From Gemmatimonadota bacterium (GTDB taxonomy: Bacteria; Gemmatimonadota; Gemmatimonadetes; Gemmatimonadales; GWC2-71-9): a stretch of 12,357 nt of DNA. The stretch is taken from the NCBI GenBank assembly GCA_003220975.1, contig QHTX01000096.1:3043-15399 (forward strand). Reading direction: 5' to 3'. A program made the translations under genes and the position numbers. Shown in pieces: positions 5,842 to 12,357 of the stretch; the first letter of the stretch is position 1; the number at the start of each line of letters is the position of its first letter. The notes beneath the pieces were generated by a model. That model searched no databases. It was given only the letters and a program-made list of their open reading frames with translations, and was not told the origin of the DNA.

Positions 5842-7059
5842 TTAGAAGAACAACATGAACCCGCCGGAGACATCCACCTGCGCCGGCGCGCCGCCGCCTG
5901 CACCCTGCTCCTCGCGGGTGCCTTCGAAGACGAGCTTCAGGGACCTCGTCCACTGGTGGTAGATGCCCACGGTGTACGACGCCCAGTTAGCGATGACGGC
6001 GGTGTTGCCGTCACCTGTCTGATCGTTCTTCAAGCGGCTGAAGCCCCAACTCGCACCCACGTTCGTCTTCGGGCCGACTTTGTACATGACCTGAGCGTAG
6101 CCGCCGTCCGAGGGACGGGCGTCGACGCCGCTGCCCGCCACACCGCCGCCGACACCAGTCGCATCTCCGAACATGAGAACGGTCCCGATGCCCTTGCCGA
6201 TGTACCCAGTCACCACGACTGAGAGGTCGGAGAGCTCCGCCTTCACGCCCACAGTGCCGCCGAACGAGCTCAGCGAAGTGCCGCCGGTCGCGGCGTCCTT
6301 GGTCGTCTGCCACAGCCCGCCAGCCCAGACCATGTACCTGGTCTTGCCGGACTTCTGGTTGTAGGTAAACTCGGCTTCGACACGCGGCACGGTCGTGAAC
6401 GTGAAGGTACCGTTGCCGGCGATGGTGCTCGGCTGGAACAGGCCGATGCTAAGCTGGGCCTGCCCGGGCTTCGTGCTGTAGGTCAGCTGCGCGTTGAAGT
6501 TCGGGTAGATGTAGCCGTAGCCGATGCGGCCTAGCGTCGTCCCACCGGCTTGCGCACCACCAACCGCCCCTACCCCGAACAGCGTCATGTCCTGGAGGAT
6601 GTTCTGGCGGCCGAACAGACCCAGCTCGCGGCCGGCGAGAATCTGAGATCCGTCCTTGAGGCCGATCGTCAGGTACACCTGGCGCATGTCGATCTGCGCC
6701 CCCGCCTGCGTGCCGAGGTTCGGAGCGCCGCCGTTCGTGCACGTTAGGATAAAGTTGTCGTGGCACTGATCCGGGTTCTGGATCTGCGGCGCGAAGCCGA
6801 AGTGCACGCCGAGGGTCAGCCCTCCCTCTTTCCCCTTGGCCTCGAAGGTGGCGAACGTGGGGAGCAGCCCCGTGCGGATGTTGCTATTCGAGGCGTCACC
6901 AGCGTTCACGTTTGCCTTGGAGAACACCCAGAACACGTTCACGTTCCCGGCGAACGTGAACGTCCAGCCGTTGGACATCTGCATCGTCAGGCCTTGTGCG
7001 TTGGCGGTGGCACTGACGCCCAACGCCAGACCCAACAACAACAGCGTGAGACGCTTCAT
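5842..7059 (-). CDS. Outer-membrane porin
   Basis: This 405-residue protein has a clear signal peptide (MKRLTLLLLGLALGVSATANA, cleaved before Q22). The mature part starts with short strands typical of porins (GWTFTFAGNVNVFWVFS) and is made of alternating strands throughout, for example GRIGYGYIYPNFNAQLTYS and TVPRVEAEFTY. It ends in SGGFMLFF, with the terminal Phe expected of a BAM-assembled barrel. Two cysteines nine residues apart in an apparent loop (QCHDNFILTC) could form a disulfide. It resembles general or DcaP-type porins rather than TonB receptors and would allow passive entry of small solutes. A near-perfect AAGGAGGG lies eight bases before the ATG, suggesting strong translation. It is the last gene of the PQQ cluster strand-wise, 272 bases after the cupredoxin gene, and may have its own promoter. 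Confidence 0.82.
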   Translation of the reverse strand: MKRLTLLLLGLALGVSATANAQGLTMQMSNGWTFTFAGNVNVFWVFSKANVNAGDASNSNIRTGLLPTFATFEAKGKEGGLTLGVHFGFAPQIQNPDQCHDNFILTCTNGGAPNLGTQAGAQIDMRQVYLTIGLKDGSQILAGRELGLFGRQNILQDMTLFGVGAVGGAQAGGTTLGRIGYGYIYPNFNAQLTYSTKPGQAQLSIGLFQPSTIAGNGTFTFTTVPRVEAEFTYNQKSGKTRYMVWAGGLWQTTKDAATGGTSLSSFGGTVGVKAELSDLSVVVTGYIGKGIGTVLMFGDATGVGGGVAGSGVDARPSDGGYAQVMYKVGPKTNVGASWGFSRLKNDQTGDGNTAVIANWASYTVGIYHQWTRSLKLVFEGTREEQGAGGGAPAQVDVSGGFMLFF

Positions 7060-7152
7060 ACGAGAATCCCTCCTTGGGAGTTGACCTGCTCAATCCTTCC
7101 GCTCGTGCCCTGCGAGGCGCCGCTGCAATCCGCCGACGCCAGGTAAGCCCGA

Positions 7153-7173
7153 GTGGGAGCGTGCTCCTCCCAC
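7153..7173 (-). promoter_or_regulatory. Hairpin in the leader region of the porin gene
   Basis: A perfect 7-bp stem (GTGGGAG at 7153-7159 with CTCCCAC at 7167-7173) encloses a 7-base loop. It is about 95 bases upstream of the porin ATG, within the 272-base gap 7060-7331. No convincing promoter, RNA gene or ORF was seen elsewhere in that gap. The hairpin could act in porin mRNA control or be chance in GC-rich DNA. Confidence 0.25.
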
Positions 7174-7331
7174 CAGTAATGCTCGTGTGGCTTCTCACCT
7201 ACGACAGTTGTGACTCAAAGGGAAAGCGCGTCCACCTCCTCGTGAGAGCGAGTCGATCGTGCTGCTCAACGCCTGGGGCCTTCCGCACGAGCCCACGCCA
7301 GCGTTTTGCGCTGCACACCCGCTGCCGCAGG

Positions 7332-7865
7332 CTAATGTTTGCCCGCAGGAGTGGCCGCCAGGGACGGCTGCCGAACCGATCCCGAAACCTCAAGGCGAAT
7401 CCACATACCGGCCGCCCCATGGCCCGGAACCCCGCAAAATATTAGGTAGGACCCCCCCTTATCCGCAATGAACCGCAGGTCGTCGCGCCCCTCGGACGGG
7501 AGCCCCTCGGCCAGGCGGACGGTGACGGCGCGGGGAAACGCGGGCGTAACCGGCTGCGTGGGCAGAGGATGCGTGTCCTCGATCACTTCGGCCGAATGCG
7601 GCAGCATGCCGTCGTGATTGCGGAACTGCATCACGACGGTCCAGCCCAACGGGACCGTGAGGGTCAGCTCGCCGTCCCGGAAGCCGTTGAAATTCAGCGC
7701 CCCGTTCGCGCCCGTCAGGCCCGCGATGAGCTGGAACATCGCGGTCTTCGAGGCCGTGTCGGCGGCGAGCCAGCGCGGATCGACGGTCGGTGACGCTGTT
7801 CCATCCTGCGCCACCGCGCGGGTCGCCAGGGCAAGGAGGCCGGCAACGAACACGACCTTGGCCAT
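7332..7865 (-). CDS. Sulfocyanin-like blue copper protein (cupredoxin)
   Basis: Cupredoxins carry single electrons between periplasmic or membrane redox enzymes through a type 1 copper site. This 177-residue protein has a signal peptide (MAKVVFVAGLLALATRAVAQ). The mature domain shows a beta-sandwich pattern (GELTLTVPLGWTVVMQFRN) and all four ligands expected of a type 1 site: His90 in MLPHSAEV, then Cys144, His149 and Met154 in CGVPGHGAAGMW. The C-x4-H-x4-M spacing followed by Trp, and the long first-ligand loop, resemble sulfocyanin. The ATG at 7865 has GAGG five bases upstream. The gene lies 100 bases after the PQQ dehydrogenase on the same strand, with a repeat hairpin between them. Its neighbour makes it the natural candidate electron acceptor for the dehydrogenase (inference). 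Confidence 0.85.
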   Translation of the reverse strand: MAKVVFVAGLLALATRAVAQDGTASPTVDPRWLAADTASKTAMFQLIAGLTGANGALNFNGFRDGELTLTVPLGWTVVMQFRNHDGMLPHSAEVIEDTHPLPTQPVTPAFPRAVTVRLAEGLPSEGRDDLRFIADKGGSYLIFCGVPGHGAAGMWIRLEVSGSVRQPSLAATPAGKH

Positions 7866-7887
7866 CAGAACCTCGTGTGGAGAGGGA

Positions 7888-7965
7888 CGTCATCCGTTGT
7901 CCGTCATCCGTCGTCCGTGGTGCAGCGATTGCTACGGATGACGGATGACGGATGACGGATCACGG
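7888..7965. repeat. Inverted array of 7-base repeats between dehydrogenase and cupredoxin genes
   Basis: Four copies of a CGTCATC-type heptamer (7888-7915, plus CGT to 7918) face four copies of its complement GATGACG (7937-7964, preceded by ACG from 7934) across a 15-base spacer. The arms would pair over about 31 bases with four imperfect positions. The right arm ends at the base adjoining the dehydrogenase stop codon (7966-7968). A transcript crossing it would form a long hairpin, which could reduce read-through into the cupredoxin gene or stabilise upstream mRNA. Confidence 0.8.
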
Positions 7966-9705
7966 TTACATCCCCGCCTTGGGGAGTCCGAAGACGAAGA
8001 CCGCGTTGCCCAGCGGGTAGCTGATCTGGAAGTTGCCGCCCGCGGCCACCGCGACGAACTGTTCGCCGTCCACCTCGAAGACCGAGGGGGCCGCATTGAC
8101 GCCGGCGCCGCAATAGAACTTCCACAGGACCGCGCCGGTCTTGGCGTCGTAGGCTTTGAACCAGCCGTTGCCCTCGCCCGTGAATACCAGGCCGCCGGCC
8201 GTGGCGGTCGCGCCGCCCATCATCGGCAGGTCGGTCTTCACGGTCCACGCGATCTTGCCGGTGTTCAGGTCGATCGCGTTGACGTTGCCCCACTCACCCG
8301 AGTAACCACCCTTGTCGTCCGGGACACGGACGAAGGCGCTGCCGAGCCAGAGGCGCCCGTTCTCCCACGGGGCATAGTGGGTCTTGTAGTGCATCGGCTG
8401 GTGCAGGCCCACCGTGTACGCGTACGCGAGATCCGGGTTCACGGCGATCGGGGACCATTCCTCGCCGCCGTTCGCGCCCGGGAGCATGAACACGCCCTCG
8501 GCGGTCGGCTGCGCGTACATGCTCTGCTGCGGCACGAACGCCGCCGACTTGCGGATCAGCTTGCCGGTCGCCGCGTCGAGCACATACACGAATCCGGTCT
8601 TGCCCGCTTCGACCACGGCCTTCTTGCCGCCGACCATGGCGATGACGGGCGGACTCACGGCGTCCAGGTCCCACACGTCGTGCGGTACTTCCTGGTAGCC
8701 CCACTTGAACTCGCCGTTGGTCGCGCTGATCGCCACGACGCTCTCGGTCCAGAGATTGTCGCCGGGGCGGATGCCGCCGTCCAAGTCGGGCGACGGGTTG
8801 CCGATCGCGACGTACAGCGTCTTGGTCGCGTCGTCGTAGGCCGGGGTCATCCACATCGACCCGCCGCCGTGCTGCCAGGCGTCGGCGTACTTGGCCGAGT
8901 CGGCCTTCTCCTTGGCGATATCGCGGTGCAGGTCCTCACCCTCCCAGGTCGTCTTGGACCACTTGCCCCACCAGCCGCCGTGCAGCGGATCGGGCAGCGT
9001 GTACCAGGTCCAGGCCGGCGTGCCGCTCGCCGCGCTGTACGCCTTCACGAAGCCGCGGATGCCGTACTCGGCGCCCGAGGTCCCGATGATGACGTTGTCG
9101 CCGACCACGAGCGGGGCCATCGTCTCCGTGTAGCCGGCGGCGGGGTCGCCCACCTGCACGGCCCACTTCTCCTTACCCGTCCCCTGGTCGAGCGCGACGA
9201 GCTGGCCGTCGAGCGTGCCCAGGAAGATCAGGCCGTTCGCCACCGCCACGCCGCGGTTGTTCGGGCCGCAGCACGCGGTCGAGACGGGCGCGTTCTTGTG
9301 CTCGTATTCCCACAGCTTCTTCTGCGTCCGCAGGTCGAACGCGCGCACGATGTTGTTCGGCGTCGCGGGCGACGTGATGTACATGATGCCGTTCACGACG
9401 ACCGGAGTCGTCTCGAAGCTGCCAAGCCGCTCGGCGCCGTGCGTGTAGACGGCCCGCGGGACGAGGCTCTTCACGTTCGTGGTATTGATGGTCTTCAGGG
9501 GAGAGTAGCGGTTGTTCCAGTAGTTGTGTCCGTACATGACCCAGTCGCCGCTCCCCGCGGCGTTGAGCAGCATGTCGTTCGTGACGACGGCGTGTGGCGC
9601 GGCGGCCGTCGGGTCGCCCGTTCCACCCGACCCCTGCGCGCACAGCGGTGCCGCGACGAAACACGCGACCAGCACCGTCGCGCACCATCGAGCCCAATGC
9701 GTCAT
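7966..9705 (-). CDS. PQQ-dependent alcohol dehydrogenase, predicted lanthanide type
   Basis: This soluble periplasmic quinoprotein of the methanol/ethanol dehydrogenase family would oxidise an alcohol to an aldehyde using PQQ and a metal. The ATG at 9705 is chosen over the upstream in-frame GTG at 9732 because GGAGG lies five bases before it and a signal peptide follows (MTHWARWCATVLVACFVAAP, cut before Q24). The 579 residues form an eight-blade propeller with W-motifs such as TGKEKWAVQVGD and TGKIAWTVKTD. Key residues are visible: vicinal Cys145-Cys146 (ACCGPNNRG), Glu213 (SGAEYGIRG), Trp285, Asn303 (GNPSPD), catalytic Asp346 and Asp348 in PHDVWDLD. The second Asp marks lanthanide-binding enzymes. 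No CxxCH haem motif is present, so an external electron acceptor is required. The substrate cannot be read from sequence. Confidence 0.93.
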   Translation of the reverse strand: MTHWARWCATVLVACFVAAPLCAQGSGGTGDPTAAAPHAVVTNDMLLNAAGSGDWVMYGHNYWNNRYSPLKTINTTNVKSLVPRAVYTHGAERLGSFETTPVVVNGIMYITSPATPNNIVRAFDLRTQKKLWEYEHKNAPVSTACCGPNNRGVAVANGLIFLGTLDGQLVALDQGTGKEKWAVQVGDPAAGYTETMAPLVVGDNVIIGTSGAEYGIRGFVKAYSAASGTPAWTWYTLPDPLHGGWWGKWSKTTWEGEDLHRDIAKEKADSAKYADAWQHGGGSMWMTPAYDDATKTLYVAIGNPSPDLDGGIRPGDNLWTESVVAISATNGEFKWGYQEVPHDVWDLDAVSPPVIAMVGGKKAVVEAGKTGFVYVLDAATGKLIRKSAAFVPQQSMYAQPTAEGVFMLPGANGGEEWSPIAVNPDLAYAYTVGLHQPMHYKTHYAPWENGRLWLGSAFVRVPDDKGGYSGEWGNVNAIDLNTGKIAWTVKTDLPMMGGATATAGGLVFTGEGNGWFKAYDAKTGAVLWKFYCGAGVNAAPSVFEVDGEQFVAVAAGGNFQISYPLGNAVFVFGLPKAGM

Positions 9706-9715
9706 ACCTACCTCC
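9706..9715 (-). promoter_or_regulatory. Ribosome binding site that fixes the dehydrogenase start
   Basis: On the - strand GGAGG (9715-9711) lies five bases before ATG 9705. The upstream in-frame GTG at 9732 would be downstream of no such site and would add nine non-signal residues before the Sec signal peptide, so the ATG is preferred. The site sits in the 27-base gap after the TonB receptor stop, which supports co-transcription. Confidence 0.75.
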
Positions 9716-9732
9716 GTTGAAGGTCCAACCAC

Positions 9733-10797
9733 TTATTCACCAGCGCCAAGCGAGAATCCGAGGTACATGTTGCGGCCGGGAGCGGGCTCAAAATAGCGCC
9801 CCCGCGCCGCGTTGATAACCACCGACCCCACGTAGGACCGGTTGAACACGTTGTTGAAGCCCAGGAACGGCCTCACCCGCACGCTTCCCGCTGTCCCGTC
9901 CCACCCGAGCCGCAGGCTGGTGGTCCACCAGGGGCCGGTGCGGGTGGCGAGGGTATCGTCCACCAGGTAACCCGACGAATGCGTCTCCTCGAGCTCCGCC
10001 CAGGCGCCGCCGGCCCATGCCGGGCGGGCCTGCGCGACGAGATGCAGCCAGTGCTTGGGGATGCCGGGAATGGCACGGTCGTGCAGGTCGTGTACGGTGG
10101 TGTCGGGAACGCCCGCGACGGTGTTGACGACGAGAAACCGAAACTGATCGTAGCGATAGTCCGCAAACGTGTACGCCGCCAGCAGATTGAGCCCGGTACC
10201 GACCGCAACGTTGGCGCCCAGCTCGATGCCGCGGTGAATCGAGCGTCCCGCATTCTGGTAATAGACGCGTTGTAGGGTATCGGGGAAGGGGATCAGCTGA
10301 TCCCGTACGTTGGCTTGAAAAACCGCCAGCGAATAGTTCAGCCGGCCACGCCAGTCGCCGCGCACGCCCATTTCGTAGGTCGTGGCCTTCTGCGGCTGCA
10401 GGCTTGGGTTGAAGCCGCCCGCCGAGCCGGGGCGATTGGTGAGCTCGGTCGTGGTCGGCGTCTCGAACGAGGTCCCGAGGTTTCCGTAGACGGTGACGGC
10501 GTCGGACGGCGTGACGGCGACCCCGAGCGAGCCGGACAGCGCCCTCATGAGCCGGTTGCCCGAGTCGTCCGGATTGGTCGTCGTGCCGAGCCGGTCGTCC
10601 ACCTGGAAGTTCACCCAGTCGTAGCGCAGGCCGCCGGTGACCGACACGTGGGGAGTGACCTGCACCGCGCTCTGCACGAACGGGCCCACCTCCGTCACGT
10701 GCTCCAGTTGATCGAGCTGCACGGTGTCGGGCTGGCCGGATTTGTTGCTGTAGTTGAGCCGGTCATCCCGCTGCGGCCGTGATGCGCTGCTGGACAA
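9733..10797 (-). CDS. pqqU: PqqU-like TonB receptor, C-terminal barrel part after a frameshift
   Basis: This frame carries the second half of the receptor that begins at 11884. Meaningful sequence starts near 10773 with QRDDRLNYSNKSG and continues as barrel strands: VSVTGGLRYDWVNF, VYGNLGTSFETPTTTEL, YYQNAGRSIHRGIELG. The C-terminal part NRSYVGSVVINAARGRYFEP and PAPGRNMYLGFSLG closely resembles the end of E. coli YncD/PqqU as recalled (KEYVGSVIVNESNGRYYEP, SPGRN). The family marker FETPT also agrees. It has no signal peptide or ribosome site; the TTG at 10797 overlaps the N-terminal frame and is not a credible start. The stop TAA (9733-9735) is 27 bases before the dehydrogenase start. The protein ends in GAGE, without the usual aromatic residue. 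Confidence 0.75.
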   Translation of the reverse strand: MSSSASRPQRDDRLNYSNKSGQPDTVQLDQLEHVTEVGPFVQSAVQVTPHVSVTGGLRYDWVNFQVDDRLGTTTNPDDSGNRLMRALSGSLGVAVTPSDAVTVYGNLGTSFETPTTTELTNRPGSAGGFNPSLQPQKATTYEMGVRGDWRGRLNYSLAVFQANVRDQLIPFPDTLQRVYYQNAGRSIHRGIELGANVAVGTGLNLLAAYTFADYRYDQFRFLVVNTVAGVPDTTVHDLHDRAIPGIPKHWLHLVAQARPAWAGGAWAELEETHSSGYLVDDTLATRTGPWWTTSLRLGWDGTAGSVRVRPFLGFNNVFNRSYVGSVVINAARGRYFEPAPGRNMYLGFSLGAGE

Positions 10798-11884
10798 CGC
10801 CGAGCGGCACCGGGCGTACGGCCGTGAGGCGGGCGCCGTAGGCCCAACGGTGCAAATCGATGTAGGCTGGCACGGTGGGGTTGGTCAGATTGCGCTTCAG
10901 GCCGAACAGGGTCACCGTCGCCTCGCCTCCCGACGCGAATTCATGGCGCAGCGTCGCTCCACCCTGCGCCTGCCACACATCCTTGCCGGCCCGCTGCGTG
11001 ATGTTGAGGGCGGCCGCAGAGTCGGCGTTCTTCGCCAATTCAGCCGCAGTCAGGGCGCCGGGATTGTCGGCACGGGGGTCGTTGCCATAATCCGCCACCA
11101 CGGCGAGCGACCAGTCCGCGGCGAGCGGGAAGTGGAATCGCCCGTTGACGTTTCGCATGTCCGCCCGGCTGTGCTGACGCTCCCCGTTGAAGGCGAGCTG
11201 CGACAGCGTGACGAGCCCGCTGCCCGAGCCCGCGCGAAACTGCGAGCTGGTCTCCCACTTATACCACGTGCGCCCGGCATACGGGTTCAGCACGTTCAGG
11301 TCATGGCGGTCGAACGTGCCACCCGTCAACCGGATTTCCTGCTCGAACTGCCTCGGCGCGGCGGGATCGCTCCAGATACTGATCACACCCCCAGACGCGT
11401 TGCCGAATAGTGCCGACGACGAGCCGCGCAGCACCTCGATGTGGTCGGCCGTCGTGAGCTCGAGGTTGGTGAGCTGTCCCTGGCCGTCGGGGAGCGTCTG
11501 GGGGATGCCGTCGAGCAACACCTTGATCCCGCGAACGGCGAACGCCGAGCGCGCGCCGAAACCGCGAATCGAGATCCGCTGGTCGAGCGAGAAGTTGTAG
11601 CGGTTCGCCGCGTACACGCCCGGCACGGTGGCGAGCGCCTCGTCGAGGCCCCACGTGGGCCGGGCGCGGCTGATTTCCGTCTTGTCCACGAGCTGCACCG
11701 CCTGCGGGATCCGGTTGATCGGTGGGTTGCCGCGGGTAACGGAGACGACGGCGGGCGGCAGCGTATAGACCCGCAGGCTGTCGGCCGGCCGGGCGGCCGT
11801 ATCGCGCTGCTGGGCGGCCACCACGGCCGCGGGTGCGGCGCACAGGGCGGCAAGCTGCGACACCAGCAGGAGGCGTTGGGTCAT
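10763..11884 (-). CDS. pqqU: PqqU/YncD-like TonB-dependent receptor, N-terminal part
   Basis: TonB-dependent receptors take up scarce large molecules across the outer membrane; E. coli PqqU (formerly YncD) imports the cofactor PQQ. This part has a signal peptide (MTQRLLLVSQLAALCAAPAA, to about residue 24), a probable TonB box region (TLPPAVVSVT), a plug domain at about 45-175 and the first barrel strands. The plug carries ISIRGFGARSAFAVRGIK, LLDGIPQTLPDGQGQ and EVLRGSSSALFGNASGG, almost the same order and wording as recalled PqqU (SIRGFGSRS, GIRGIR, DGIPATMPDGQGQ, SALYGNASGG); RADNPGALTAAEL also parallels ADDPGGLTKAE. The frame ends early at TGA 10763-10765 after VVQQRITAAAG. Joined to the downstream frame it gives about 715 residues, near the 700 of PqqU. 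Specificity for PQQ is supported by the adjacent PQQ enzyme. Confidence 0.82.
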   Translation of the reverse strand: MTQRLLLVSQLAALCAAPAAVVAAQQRDTAARPADSLRVYTLPPAVVSVTRGNPPINRIPQAVQLVDKTEISRARPTWGLDEALATVPGVYAANRYNFSLDQRISIRGFGARSAFAVRGIKVLLDGIPQTLPDGQGQLTNLELTTADHIEVLRGSSSALFGNASGGVISIWSDPAAPRQFEQEIRLTGGTFDRHDLNVLNPYAGRTWYKWETSSQFRAGSGSGLVTLSQLAFNGERQHSRADMRNVNGRFHFPLAADWSLAVVADYGNDPRADNPGALTAAELAKNADSAAALNITQRAGKDVWQAQGGATLRHEFASGGEATVTLFGLKRNLTNPTVPAYIDLHRWAYGARLTAVRPVPLGVVQQRITAAAG

Positions 11885-11901
11885 GTGAGGACGGGAGTTG
11901 G

Positions 11902-11930
11902 GTTTTAACCGGTCCCCCCAGGCCCGTCAA
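11902..11930 (-). promoter_or_regulatory. Predicted sigma-70-type promoter of the PQQ cluster
   Basis: On the - strand TTGACG (11930-11925), a 17-base spacer and TAAAAC (11907-11902) precede the receptor ATG at 11884 by 17 bases. The expected transcript would have a leader of only about ten bases, and no Shine-Dalgarno sequence is visible before the ATG, so initiation may be close to leaderless. The spacer holds a run of six G, as in the promoter at 4746-4773. Confidence 0.5.
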
Positions 11931-11984
11931 GGGAGCGGCGCAGCTGGCCGTGGGCTGGACGTTCTGACTCGGAAGCAGCCGCCC

Positions 11985-12357
11985 CTAGGCAGGCCGCCGC
12001 AGGATGCGGTTCCAGCGAATGCGCCAGGGATCGCTCGCGACGCTGAGATAGATGATCACCGGCTTGCCCACGATGTGGGACCGCGGCAGGAAGCCCCAGA
12101 AGCGGCTGTCGTACGACTCGTCGCGGTTGTCGCCCATCACGAAGTAGTGCCCCGGTGGCACGACCATCGGGCCCCAGTCGTGGGTCGTGGGATGGTAGTG
12201 CGCTGGATCCCGGCCGCGGTAATACGGCAGCTGCCACGCCCGGATCTGCTGCAGGCGGAAGTCCGGGTCGGCCACCGTGCCGCCCGCCAGGTGCAGCGCG
12301 TACGGCTCTTCCAGCCGCGTGCCGTTGCGATACACGGTGTCGTGCACCATGCGCAAC
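11985..12357 (-). CDS. lepB: Signal peptidase I, C-terminal part (runs off the window)
   Basis: Signal peptidase I cuts Sec and Tat signal peptides on the outer face of the inner membrane with a Ser/Lys dyad. The visible 123 residues carry the C-terminal conserved boxes: VPPGHYFVMGDNRDESYDSR (box D, with the GDNRDxSxDSR signature) and FWGFLPRSHIVGKPVIIY (box E). Upstream, LRMVHDTVYRNGTRLEEPY corresponds to the strand after the box with the catalytic Lys, so both catalytic residues and the membrane anchor are beyond the right edge. The first visible codon (TTG) is internal. Residues about 20-60 (DFRLQQIRAWQLPYYRG) form the variable insert. It ends at TAG 11985-11987, 100 bases before the TonB receptor gene, whose secreted products would be its clients, though that link is general. 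Confidence 0.93.
   Translation of the reverse strand, partial: LRMVHDTVYRNGTRLEEPYALHLAGGTVADPDFRLQQIRAWQLPYYRGRDPAHYHPTTHDWGPMVVPPGHYFVMGDNRDESYDSRFWGFLPRSHIVGKPVIIYLSVASDPWRIRWNRILRRPA

Noticed and set aside
7060..7331. tRNA or other RNA gene in the gap before the porin gene
   Set aside because: No cloverleaf, CCA-adjacent acceptor or T-loop motif was found; only a short 7-bp hairpin is visible.
7888..7965. Possible CRISPR array
   Set aside because: The units are 7 bases and contiguous or inverted, with no 25-40-base repeats or unique spacers, and no cas genes are present.
7966..9705. Calcium-type methanol dehydrogenase (MxaF) or quinohaemoprotein
   Set aside because: The DLD motif has the extra Asp lacking in MxaF, and there is no CxxCH motif or cytochrome domain.
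7945..9720. 591-codon open frame on the + strand
   Set aside because: It lies wholly antisense to the PQQ dehydrogenase, whose motifs are unmistakable. The translation is Arg/Ala/His/Val-rich and without family features, a common artefact of GC-rich DNA.
10763..10797. Programmed ribosomal frameshift in the TonB receptor
   Set aside because: No slippery heptamer is seen, and residues appear to be missing at the junction, which favours deletion or assembly error.

Overview
The window is GC-rich, densely coded DNA from a diderm (Gram-negative type) bacterium. It carries outer-membrane beta-barrels, lipoproteins, a TonB-dependent receptor, periplasmic quinoprotein and blue-copper proteins, and Shine-Dalgarno sites close to AAGGAGG. 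The mix of TolB/Big-type lipoproteins, a sulfocyanin-like protein and a PQQ dehydrogenase would fit an uncultured soil lineage such as Gemmatimonadota. That placement is an impression from gene content and was not tested by a search.

Layout. (1) 1-147, + strand: the last 48 codons of a methyl-accepting chemotaxis protein, meeting the next gene tail to tail. (2) 144-4711, - strand: a four-gene operon in which every junction is a 4-base GTGA overlap. In transcription order it encodes a small Pro/Lys-rich protein, a TPR + CsgG-like lipoprotein, a predicted outer-membrane barrel, and an Ig-like + TolB-propeller probable lipoprotein whose reading frame is broken near 612-620. (3) 4789-5695: a small uncharacterised gene on the - strand, divergent from a zinc-ribbon gene and infA (IF-1) on the + strand. 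infA is followed by a strong hairpin at 5740-5773. (4) 5842-11884, - strand: a periplasmic oxidation cluster. In transcription order it holds a TonB receptor resembling the E. coli PQQ importer PqqU (YncD), broken by a frameshift near 10763-10797; a soluble PQQ-dependent alcohol dehydrogenase with the Asp-x-Asp signature of lanthanide enzymes; a sulfocyanin-like blue copper protein; and a porin. (5) 11985-12357, - strand: the C-terminal part of signal peptidase I.

The most interesting unit is region 4. The genes suggest a self-contained alcohol-oxidation module. The porin would admit small solutes across the outer membrane, the PqqU-like receptor would import the PQQ cofactor made by other organisms, the lanthanide-type dehydrogenase would oxidise an alcohol in the periplasm, and the neighbouring cupredoxin would accept electrons in place of the usual cytochrome c. 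No PQQ biosynthesis gene and no cytochrome c is visible in the window. Family assignments rest on motifs seen in the sequence and recalled family knowledge; the joint pathway is inference.

Region 2 looks like an undescribed envelope operon. Both long envelope genes with broken frames (TolB-propeller protein and TonB receptor) may reflect assembly errors or real decay, which the sequence alone cannot decide.
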